From a virus, in IMG/VR virus record IMGVR_UViG_3300005529_000023, positions 1-64,000 of that record: a DNA stretch of 64,000 bases, one strand, 5' to 3'. Below the pieces are notes generated by a model. The model searched no databases, was not told where the DNA came from, and was given only the letters and a program-made list of their open reading frames with translations. Shown piece by piece: positions 31,957 to 40,500 of the stretch; the first letter of the stretch is position 1, and every line of letters begins with the position of its first letter. Position numbers and translations under genes: made by a program.

Positions 31957-32664
31957 ATGCCAGTAAGTGGACCAGCCTTAGCAGCGCTAATTCAGAGTAA
32001 CGTAGACAGTAGAATGGCAGCCGTTAAGGGTTTTCATCCACTTGCTCAGAAGAGACCAAATTTTTTCATTGAAATGTGTACCGCACTGGGAACAGGGATC
32101 ATCTCTGGTGGCCCAACTATCTCGTTCACCACAAATGATAGCGGACAAGAGGGTGCCCCGCTTGTCCCTGGAACTGGTGCGGGAGTTGGCATCGTGACCG
32201 ATCCCTCTTTCTTCATTCAAGATGCGTATTCCAGAATTAGAGGGTTTATCCTGGCGGACTTTGGAAAAACAAGTCACCAAGCATACCCGCCAGATCACGA
32301 CAACTCTGGAGCTTTCCTTCTTGCCCTGGTCACCGGGATCAACGATGCCTTCTTGGCTTACTACCCAACTGCGTGGACCTTGGTTTCCAATCATCCTCAA
32401 ATTTACACGGGAACGGGAATGATCACCGATGGACAGTTCAGCGGACTGTCTTCTTCGGCTATTAAGTCGGCGATCATCTCTGGAGCACCAGATCTAAGAG
32501 GTAGATTTTGGCCAAGGCTCGCACAAGGTGTCGCAGAGAGTTATGTTGCTCTCATTCAACAGCATTCTACTGGACAAGTAACTATCACGGGTACTTGCGT
32601 TCCAGGCCCTTCGCAGGTTTGCGGTATCGGCGGATCTGGCAACGGCTCTGGAACAGCTACATAG
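31957..32664 (+). CDS. Baseplate/tail-associated hypothetical protein
   Basis: 235 residues, Gly/Ser/Thr-rich with a disordered Gly-Ser C-terminal tail containing two Cys (CVPGPSQVCG). It follows the spike directly (1 nt gap) and is probably a structural tail-tip component. No family recognised. Confidence 0.55.
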   Translation: MPVSGPALAALIQSNVDSRMAAVKGFHPLAQKRPNFFIEMCTALGTGIISGGPTISFTTNDSGQEGAPLVPGTGAGVGIVTDPSFFIQDAYSRIRGFILADFGKTSHQAYPPDHDNSGAFLLALVTGINDAFLAYYPTAWTLVSNHPQIYTGTGMITDGQFSGLSSSAIKSAIISGAPDLRGRFWPRLAQGVAESYVALIQQHSTGQVTITGTCVPGPSQVCGIGGSGNGSGTAT

Positions 32665-32671
32665 GAGTTTT

Positions 32672-33205
32672 ATGTCACTAAAAGAAATGGCACTTGCAAT
32701 GTATCCATATTGGTTGCTTGGGATCTTCATGATCTGGGCTACTGCTAAGTCCAAGTACAAAGAGTACATCAGGGTTGACAAAGAAGGTCTCACTCGTTGG
32801 GCGCGCTTTCTCTTTATCATCTCTATTTATCGTATGATCCTATTTAAGCTATTTCCAACTGTGTTCTCTGGGGCAGCTCATAACATAGCCCTTATTCCTT
32901 GGCCGCTCACCTTGACGGTTTTTTGGGAAGATGCTTGTCACGGCCTTCCTTTGTTATTGCTTAAAAAGGCAATCGGCCTCAAGAAGTGGGCTAAGCCCGT
33001 ACTTCGTATGATCACTCTCATGATGATGGTAGAGTTCGGGATGGGACATGTATATCAGGGTATAATTCCAGCTGTTATGCTTAGCTTCTATGTGCCTTAT
33101 TCAGTTAAACTAGGAGAGAAGTGGGGTTTTGGAACAGTGATGCTAGGTCATATGCTTTTCGATCTCACCACCATTCTTTCGGTGAAATTTCTTCTAGGTG
33201 GATAA
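32672..33205 (+). CDS. CPBP/CAAX-protease-like membrane protein
   Basis: 177 residues with about five or six transmembrane segments. In order it has WEDACHG near 88-94, EFGMGHVYQG near 119-128 and GHMLFDLTT near 161-169. These match the three motifs of CPBP intramembrane metalloproteases (E-E-x3-R, F-x3-H, H-x3-N/D), with Glu-Asp and no Arg in the first. Such proteins cleave near membranes and include bacteriocin immunity proteins. The altered motif I leaves activity uncertain. AGGAG precedes the start. Unusual inside a baseplate block. Confidence 0.55.
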   Translation: MSLKEMALAMYPYWLLGIFMIWATAKSKYKEYIRVDKEGLTRWARFLFIISIYRMILFKLFPTVFSGAAHNIALIPWPLTLTVFWEDACHGLPLLLLKKAIGLKKWAKPVLRMITLMMMVEFGMGHVYQGIIPAVMLSFYVPYSVKLGEKWGFGTVMLGHMLFDLTTILSVKFLLGG

Positions 33206-33465
33206 TGTCCAAGAAAAGCCCGTTTGTGGGATACTCTGAAGATGAAGTACTCTCTATCGAGGCCGTGACTTACGTCATAGTGGTTGGTTCAAATTTCTAT
33301 ATCAAGGATGGAAATTTCGTTTTTACCAAAAAGAGCGCTGCTTATCACTACAACAAGATCCTGAGAGAACTTGTGGGGCAGTTAGTTAATGGTGACGACG
33401 ATGAGAAAAAGAACGCGAGAAGAGTCCTAAACAACTTTAGGATCGAGCCTCTTAGGCTTCACTAG
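33205..33465 (+). CDS. Hypothetical protein, 86 aa
   Basis: 86 residues, soluble, basic C-terminus; no recognised motif. ATG 33205 is at a TAATG junction with the membrane-protease-like gene; a longer reading from 33121 starts inside that gene. Its 3' end converges with the minus-strand gene (14-nt overlap). Confidence 0.55.
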   Translation: MSKKSPFVGYSEDEVLSIEAVTYVIVVGSNFYIKDGNFVFTKKSAAYHYNKILRELVGQLVNGDDDEKKNARRVLNNFRIEPLRLH

Positions 33466-33814
33466 GATCTACGACGATCATTTTGGCGTGGGTCATAGCT
33501 AGGTAGTATTGAAGGATATACCTGTTCTTGTCGTGAAGCTGTCCCGTCTCTTTGTATAGACCTAGGATAATTCCTACGGCTTCATGAAGATCTGGAATGA
33601 AACACTGCTCTCTTGGATGCTGTTTATTTTCGCATCGTACCCTACCTTTATTGTGTTCTGAATAGACTACGTCAGCTTCTCTGTGAAGCTGGTCATTGTC
33701 GAGGTATTCAAGATACAGAATGTAATTGTCTAGGGCATCCCAGCCTCTTTCTTCGTTTTTTAGAAGATGGGATCTAACGTATGTAACCAGTTCTTTTTCT
33801 TCGTGATCCATCAT
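33452..33814 (-). CDS. Hypothetical protein of peptidase island
   Basis: 120 residues from ATG 33814 (or ATG 33811), overlapping the C39-like gene's stop. Helical, with two Cys-containing loops in the middle and an acidic C-terminus. No family recognised; the coupling suggests it works with the preceding peptidase-like protein. Confidence 0.55.
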   Translation of the reverse strand: MMDHEEKELVTYVRSHLLKNEERGWDALDNYILYLEYLDNDQLHREADVVYSEHNKGRVRCENKQHPREQCFIPDLHEAVGIILGLYKETGQLHDKNRYILQYYLAMTHAKMIVVDPSEA

Positions 33815-34263
33815 GGCTTGATTAGTTCCCTGCAGGGTAGTTCGTACACAAAGAAGTTTTTCATCCCATGTGCATAGACTTCCGCTGCCAGTTCGTTCCA
33901 AGTTTGAAGGGTGTTTTCAGGGTTCACAAGTTTGATTCTTCCTTCATGATCTGTAAAAGCCGTGACGACATGCCCAACATTTTGTCCGGTCTGTGTGTAC
34001 AAGAGGATTAGAAACTTTCCCAGCAGGAGCTTTGATTCAATATCCCCAAGACTCCTTGGCTTAACGTGTTTGGCAGGTATTTTCAATTTCTTGAGTAAAA
34101 AGGAAAATTGAAATACGTACAAACCGTGATTCCCGTATCCGCACTCTCGTGCCGCTTTTTCTACTTCTTTATAGGTCTTCTTGAGGTTGCACCAAGAAGC
34201 GGCGTTGTAGGCTGCGACGACTGCACAGTCTGTCTGAGTCTTGTTTTTCTTAAGGATTTTCAC
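33811..34263 (-). CDS. C39-like cysteine peptidase
   Basis: 150 residues from GTG 34263. Near the N-terminus QTDCAVVAAYNA (about 9-20) matches the Q...DC-xxxA active-site helix of peptidase C39-like proteins. GHVVTAFTDHEGRIKLVNPEN (His near 98, Asn near 117) fits the second half of the site. C39 peptidases cut double-glycine leader peptides or polyubiquitin-like targets. No signal peptide is seen, so it would act in the cytoplasm or on the virion. The GTG lies 6 nt after a TATTCT -10 box, implying a leaderless transcript. Confidence 0.65.
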   Translation of the reverse strand: MKILKKNKTQTDCAVVAAYNAASWCNLKKTYKEVEKAARECGYGNHGLYVFQFSFLLKKLKIPAKHVKPRSLGDIESKLLLGKFLILLYTQTGQNVGHVVTAFTDHEGRIKLVNPENTLQTWNELAAEVYAHGMKNFFVYELPCRELIKP

Positions 34264-34269
34264 TATTCT

Positions 34270-34298
34270 AGAATAGCGAAATAAGGAAAATAAGTCAA
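34270..34298 (-). promoter_or_regulatory. Sigma70-like promoter, minus strand
   Basis: On the minus strand TTGACT (34298-34293), 17-nt spacer, TATTCT (34275-34270), 6 nt before GTG 34263. One of the best consensus matches in the window. Confidence 0.65.
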
Positions 34299-34850
34299 TT
34301 ACCAAGGATCGCAGCGATTGAACATTTCAGAAACGTATTCGCTGTAATGGGTTGCGACACAATCGTCATCGACCAGAACTGGATACATGAGACTCACCGG
34401 ACATCCGTCGTCCCAATATCCCGGCCTTGGACCGCCGTTGAGAGTCCATTGAACGGCCTGCGTGATCCTATCGGCCTCTTTCTCGGGATACATAGCTCCC
34501 TCGCCGTAATCATGGGCGCGCCCGCAATAGCAGTGGGTAAGTTCGTGAAAGACAAGGGTGTATTTGCTTCTCTCGGTGGCGTGACTCCAGAAGTCTTGGT
34601 CTATATCGACTTCTCTGAAGAAACCTCCATTAATACAAAGACCTATAGTGTCACCTTGATCGATTTTCTTGAATCCTAAAGTTACTTTCTTGTCAAAATG
34701 TATGTGATTATAATTACTTAGCCACAGATATTCTTCTACGTACTTAGAGGCGCGAGGATCTACGTCCTTATACTCTGGGTGGAGTCCTGGCTGACCACAA
34801 GATAAGGAAACTAGTAAAATAGCGATAATACCGAGAAAAGACCTTCTCAT
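34299..34850 (-). CDS. Lipoprotein metzincin-like metallopeptidase
   Basis: 183 residues from ATG 34850. The signal MRRSFLGIIAILLVSLSC ends in a lipobox, with acylation at C18. HELTHCYCGRAH near 98-109 is an HExxH zinc motif with a third His seven residues on, and SLMYP near 153-157 fits the Met-turn of metzincins. Together these indicate a membrane-anchored zinc peptidase facing the periplasm or outside. ATG 34910 would bury the signal peptide and is rejected. Target unknown; superinfection exclusion or envelope remodelling are possible. Confidence 0.7.
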   Translation of the reverse strand: MRRSFLGIIAILLVSLSCGQPGLHPEYKDVDPRASKYVEEYLWLSNYNHIHFDKKVTLGFKKIDQGDTIGLCINGGFFREVDIDQDFWSHATERSKYTLVFHELTHCYCGRAHDYGEGAMYPEKEADRITQAVQWTLNGGPRPGYWDDGCPVSLMYPVLVDDDCVATHYSEYVSEMFNRCDPW

Positions 34851-34880
34851 TTTCACTGATATATCATAGCAAGTTAACCG

Positions 34881-34888
34881 CAATCTTA
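34881..34888 (+). promoter_or_regulatory. CAATCTTA element
   Basis: Copy 2, beginning 13 nt before ATG 34894. The leftward metallopeptidase gene starts just upstream, so this gap also holds divergent control signals. Confidence 0.45.
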
Positions 34889-34893
34889 CTAGT

Positions 34894-37512
34894 ATGGGCT
34901 TATTTGACAATCCATCCTCAATCGCTAGCGATGCCGCTAATCAGATCAAGAGCACAACCGATGGTTTGGTTGATAGCGCTCTAGGAGCCATTGGGCTGAA
35001 GCAAAAGAACTCCATCAAGGGTCAAGGCGGTGCTGCCCCTTGGTCGAACCTCAGTAGCCCATTCTTCAAGTACATCACGATTAAGCCTGATAAATGGGAT
35101 CAGCTATTCCCATATCGTTTACTTGTCGTAGATACTATCAAGAACGTGGTTGTGAACGGCACAACTACGACTAGCATCACCGTCACAGGTGGGAGCGACA
35201 ATGCGATCGTGAACTTCGAGCCTCTTGGCAGGCAGTGGATCTTCACTCTTCCCATTAGTCCTCAGCAATTGAGCATCACAGATCAGTATGCAATCAACAC
35301 CACAGCTACCCTTCGTGGCGTGCTGGAAGAGCACGGTGGCGTGAAGTTCAAGATGATTGCTGCAACCGGCACAATGGGTGTCTGGCCCTATCGTACTAGT
35401 GTAACCTCTCCTCCAAAGAGTCCTACGATCCTGCAATCGTTGTTTGGCGGCACTATCGAAGCCTTTGGAAATTTGGTTAACCAGGCACAGAAGGTCATCA
35501 ATACCGCCACTGGAAACCATCCTGCAAATAAACCTATTACAAAGCGTCCAGAGGTCTCCGATGCAGGCGCGAACAGTACTGGTTATTACCATGCCATGGC
35601 TCTACATCAGTTCTTGGAGCAGTACGCTGAGGCAAAGAAAGATCCTGCGAATGCCGGATGGCGCCTAGTCTTCGACATTCCAAAGCAGAACACTTCCTAT
35701 GTGGTCACTCCAGTTCAGTATATCTGGAACCAGAATGCGAATAAGCCAATGGAGATCATGTACTCCTTCCAGCTCAAGGCTTGGAGGCGTATTGATCTTC
35801 AGGAGAAGGTTTCTCCAACCGTTCCTTCTATTCAGCCCATCAGCCCAGGAATCCTACAAAGGATTATGAATACGATCAGTGCGGCTAGACAGACTACCAG
35901 CGCTGCGACTAGTTTGATTGGAGCAGTTCGTTCGGATGTCGAGACTCCTCTTGATGTTTTACGCCAAACTTCGCTTTTAGTGAAGGATTTGGCGGGTGTC
36001 GCTGTTACGGCGGCAGACTTGCCATTCCAGCTGCAGCGTGACTACGCAAGCTCTATCGCTGCTTCCATGGCTATTTTGGCTAGTTCGATTTCTAGCAGCA
36101 ACTCTGATCCTACAGACAGAGCAAATTTGAATGCGATTGTAGCAGCCCAAAATAAAAATGAAGGTCTTTCGCTGAGCAATGTGGCTGGCGGCCAGCTTGG
36201 AGTGTCTGCAGCGCAGGCTCAATCCGTAGATCCATCGAATAACATCTTCTCAAATCCAGCCAATAACTTCACTTTGATGGACTCCGTTCCCGTTACTAGC
36301 TTAACTCTCAATGCTGCCCAGCAAAATGCGGTAGATCAAGCGATTCAGGCCGCACGTTCTCTTACGGTGGACGATCTAAAGCAGTATAGGGCTACGATCC
36401 AAACTCTAGCACTTCAACTTTCCAATAGTTTCGGAACCGGAGCTGCTTTTTACAGCAAGGTTTACAATACACCAGCTCCAACTACCAGAATTCAGCCTAT
36501 CACTCTTGATGAGTACGATATTTTGAAGTCTTTGTATGACGTAATGCAATCCTATGACATTCTAACCGCTACTACTCAGGTCGATGATGCTAATAAGCAG
36601 ACCAATATGGAATATGTAGCTGGTCTAGCGGACGCTTCTGGTATTCAGTTCAGCATTCCAAACAGTAAAGTTCTAGCCCCAGTTCCTTTTGGACTTTCAA
36701 TTGAGGGTATAGCACTTCGCTATTTAGGTGACGCTCAGCGTTGGCTTGAGATTGCCACCTTGAACAACCTCAGAGATCCGTACATTGATGAGGATGGGTT
36801 CCAGCTAACCTTGCTATCCAATGCATCTGGTCGCCAAATTACGATTTCAGACATCACAAATCTGTACATTGGTCAGCGTGTTCTTCTCGAAAGTAGCACT
36901 CAGGTTCCATCTGCTAGAGTAATTCTTGGTATCGACCGTCTTTCGGATACCAGCTTCCTCATTACTTTGGATGGCGCTCCAAATCTAGATAATTTTGTCA
37001 CCGCCGATGGCGCTTATCTTCAGGCTTATCTTCCGGGAACGGTGAACAGCCAACAGAAAATCTTCATTCCAAGTGATCAGGCAGTTCCAAATGATCCGAA
37101 CATTGTAGTTCCTTCTTCAACTTCCAACGATCCTCTTACCGGGCTCAGCAAAGTTGACTGGCTTTTGACCGATTCTGGCGATTTGGCCGTAAATAGCTTC
37201 GGAGACTTCCGTTACTCCAGTGGAATTACCAATATTATTCAAGCTTTAAAGCTAAAAGTAGGTACTCAGAAGGGTACAATACTGACCCACCCTGAATTTG
37301 GTCTCGGAATTCGTTCAGGGATCATGAATTCTGATTTTTCAGTCCAGGATTTGTACAATTCCATCACTAAATTGCTCGAAGAAGATCCAAGATTTCAAGG
37401 ACTTGACACTTTGCAGGTCAGTTTGAATGGTCCTACTTTGAATATCAACATGGGCGTCATTCTTGCGGGCCAACAGGGCGTATTTCCTGTAAATTTCAAT
37501 CTCACGACCTGA
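34894..37512 (+). CDS. Baseplate protein: LysM plus gp25-like fusion
   Basis: 872 residues. The N-terminal ~300 residues look like a tail-hub/baseplate domain with beta content (QWIFTLPISPQQLSI near 109-123). A helical middle follows. Around 595-640 the segment 'GLSIEGIALRYLGDAQRWLEI' plus 'LNNLRDPYI' is LysM-like (gp53/gpX type). The last ~115 residues (GDL...SG..NIIQALKLKVGTQKG...HPEFGLGI) match gp25-like baseplate wedge proteins. In many myoviruses these are separate genes. It begins after a CAATCTTA element. Confidence 0.8.
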   Translation: MGLFDNPSSIASDAANQIKSTTDGLVDSALGAIGLKQKNSIKGQGGAAPWSNLSSPFFKYITIKPDKWDQLFPYRLLVVDTIKNVVVNGTTTTSITVTGGSDNAIVNFEPLGRQWIFTLPISPQQLSITDQYAINTTATLRGVLEEHGGVKFKMIAATGTMGVWPYRTSVTSPPKSPTILQSLFGGTIEAFGNLVNQAQKVINTATGNHPANKPITKRPEVSDAGANSTGYYHAMALHQFLEQYAEAKKDPANAGWRLVFDIPKQNTSYVVTPVQYIWNQNANKPMEIMYSFQLKAWRRIDLQEKVSPTVPSIQPISPGILQRIMNTISAARQTTSAATSLIGAVRSDVETPLDVLRQTSLLVKDLAGVAVTAADLPFQLQRDYASSIAASMAILASSISSSNSDPTDRANLNAIVAAQNKNEGLSLSNVAGGQLGVSAAQAQSVDPSNNIFSNPANNFTLMDSVPVTSLTLNAAQQNAVDQAIQAARSLTVDDLKQYRATIQTLALQLSNSFGTGAAFYSKVYNTPAPTTRIQPITLDEYDILKSLYDVMQSYDILTATTQVDDANKQTNMEYVAGLADASGIQFSIPNSKVLAPVPFGLSIEGIALRYLGDAQRWLEIATLNNLRDPYIDEDGFQLTLLSNASGRQITISDITNLYIGQRVLLESSTQVPSARVILGIDRLSDTSFLITLDGAPNLDNFVTADGAYLQAYLPGTVNSQQKIFIPSDQAVPNDPNIVVPSSTSNDPLTGLSKVDWLLTDSGDLAVNSFGDFRYSSGITNIIQALKLKVGTQKGTILTHPEFGLGIRSGIMNSDFSVQDLYNSITKLLEEDPRFQGLDTLQVSLNGPTLNINMGVILAGQQGVFPVNFNLTT

Positions 37513-37537
37513 TATAGCTAGTCAGATGCCGAGAACC

Positions 37538-37546
37538 CAATCTTTA
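37538..37546 (+). promoter_or_regulatory. CAATCTTTA element
   Basis: Copy 3, 19 nt before the baseplate J-like gene, with CGAGAAC upstream, identical to the CGAGAAC before the 49544 copy. Confidence 0.5.
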
Positions 37547-37564
37547 ATGGGTAACGGAGTTTAG

Positions 37565-40500
37565 ATGGCTAACAACAATATCGTCACAAGCGGGCTACCT
37601 ACCCCTGAAAGTTACGAACAGCTTTTGTCGGATATGCTTTCTGCATATGCTGCAAAGCAGGGTATTAACGATTTCAACGTAGGATCTGCAGTTACGAGCT
37701 TCTTTGAAGTCGTAGCGCTAGTTACCGCTCGTACATCTGGAGATTTGTTCCAGATCCTTAGAGATTTTTCTGTCGATCGCGCTACCGGCGATGCTTTGAA
37801 GCGTCTAGCTGCTGAAAACAACGTAACTCCAATCTCCGCTCGCCCAACCACGGGACTTGTAAGCGTAATTGATGACTCTTTTACCAAGATTTTCACCAAG
37901 ATCTATGCTGGAGCCAATCCTCCAAACGTAGGATCTACTCAGATCAAGGTCAGTGATGCCTCGGCGTTTACTCCTACAGGCAACGTCTACCTTGGCCGTG
38001 GCACTCCAAACGTAGAAGGTCCAATTCCTTATACTTCTGTCGCTCAGAGCGGCGCCTTTTGGGTGATCAATCTTTCGAGCCCAACGACAAAGTTTCACAA
38101 TCTCGGTGAAACGGTTATTCTTGCTCAGGGCGGAAACCGTTCAATCGGTACAAACAACATTGTCATCTCTCCCGGTGTAGGTTCCAGCGCTGACATTCAG
38201 TATAGCGTCACTTCTACTGCGGTAATCCTAGACGGTGAAACCGAAGTCGATAACGTAGAAGTTACCGCAGTCCTACCGGGCTCAGCTGGCAACGTTCCAT
38301 CTGGCGCAATCAAGCAGTTCGCCTCTGCTCCATTTTCGGGAGCTACGGTTACCAACCCTCTTCCATTTGATACTGGCGCAGACAGCGAGACTGACGACCA
38401 GCTTCGTGTTCGCATCAAGCGCGCTCTAGCATCTATCGGTCTTGGAACCGCAACTGCCGTCAAAGCCGCACTTATTGGTGCTACGCCTTCGGATGAAAAT
38501 GCTACCATCGTTAGCGATTCTATCGTCCAAAATACTGATGGCTCTGCTACAGTCTACATTGATACCGGCAATGGCTATGAAGCTAAGTCTTCTGGCGTTG
38601 GTCTGGAATCTATCGTAGACAGCGCTCTAGGTGGAGAAGACTTCTTCCAGCTTCAGACAGGCGGACGCCAAGCTCCAGTTGCTAAAGCATTCCTACAGTC
38701 CACATTGGCCGCCCCGTTCGATCTTATCGGTGGAGATACTCTAGCTGTAGTCGTAGGTGGAGTCACTTATCAGCACGTCTTTGCAACCTCGGATTTCCTA
38801 AGTCCAGGCGGAGCAACGGCGTTCGAAGTAACTGCTTCGATCAATGCCGACACTACTCTTGGATTTGAAGCGACAACCGCTGGCGGAGGCATCTACGTTG
38901 TTCTCCGTGCAAAGGCTGAAACCAACGATAATATCCATACAGCTGTTCCAACTACCAATGGTCGAGACGCATCGGTTCAGATGGGCATGCCATCCAACAC
39001 TATCGAAACACTTCGTTTGTACAAAAACGGTGTTCCTCTAAGTAAGGATGGGGCGACAGCTACGATCTTCAGCCAAGAACAATCGTTTTGGTCTTCTACT
39101 ATTGCGAACGGCGACGACATCATCCTATCGGTTGATGGAACAGCGCCAATTACCTATACAATTCTAGACACGGATTTCATTGCCACTGGACTATACACCA
39201 GCGTTGCTCCAACCAACTCTTTGGCTTCGTGGGTACAAGTACTTAATGCCAAACTTACCGGCGTTACGGTATCTATTGTAGGAACACAGCTTGAGATCAC
39301 AAGCAACTTGGGCGCAAGCAATCGCGCCGCTGTAAGTATTGATCCATCGTCTACTTTGGTTAGCAAGGGAATGTTTAGCTCTACCCTTGGTTTATCTTCT
39401 CAGGGTAAAGCTTCCGACTTCACGCTGGATAGAAACACTGCACAGTTCGAACTCGACACTCCTTTGGCGGCAGGCGATAAGCTTCAGGCTGGTAGCTTGA
39501 ATACGCAGGCTACAGTGGAAAGCACTCAGATTTCCGGTGGAAGTATTACTTTCGCTGCAGACGCCCATGTTTGGCTACTGATCGACAATCCAGGAACGGT
39601 TATCGCAACTGGCGTTGCTGGAAATACTACCCTGAGCGTTTCTAAGCCATCCTCAAACGTTATCCGTTATACTTCGAACATTTCGAACGCTTTTGCGAAT
39701 GTTGTTCCAGGTGATTACGTTATCATCTGGTCAGCAGAGCTAGATCCAACGGATCGAATCGAAGGACGTGTCAATGCCGTTGCACCAACTACGCTAGACG
39801 TTCTAGTTACACCAACAGAATGGGCAGCAGCTGCAACGACTATCTCACCAGTTACATTCTTTGATGGTTTCGTAATTCTAAGAAGTAAACTATCTCCACA
39901 AAAATTCAGAGTTCAGGCCGGAACTAAGAGCCTAGATCAAATCGCTCAAGAACTTCAAAATCAAACAGAAAGTTTGGCCTTCACTGTACTCCAGGGACAG
40001 TTCCTCGTCGTAAGTTCCACTACGATGGATTCCTCTGGAAATATATTGGTTGTTACCGCAGATGCTCAAGGAAAGCTGATGGGGTTGCCAATCAATACTT
40101 CGGATGCAAGCAAGGACTCGTTGATTGCATTCTACGATAGCGGGGACTTTGAAGCGGATTTCCCTCTATTCTTCCATTCCCCATTCGCTTCGGGTGTATC
40201 TGCTAACCCAATCGATAGTTTCATCACTTCGGTTCAATCGGCAAACTCATTCTCTAGCGATCCAAATGCTTTGATTTCGATCTTGCATCCTTATGGATCG
40301 GTTGGAGATGCACAGCCATACGGCGAAGATACGCAGATGACTTCTCTTTCTGGAACCACAATGGGTATTGTGGCCCAACCAGATATTCGTCGCTTGCGCT
40401 CTGTTGACCGTTTCTATTTAGCTAATCCTCTAGACTTCGGCCATCAGGATACAGCTGTCGTAGTTTTGGATGGTGATTCAAGCGGTAAGAGTTTTGAAAT

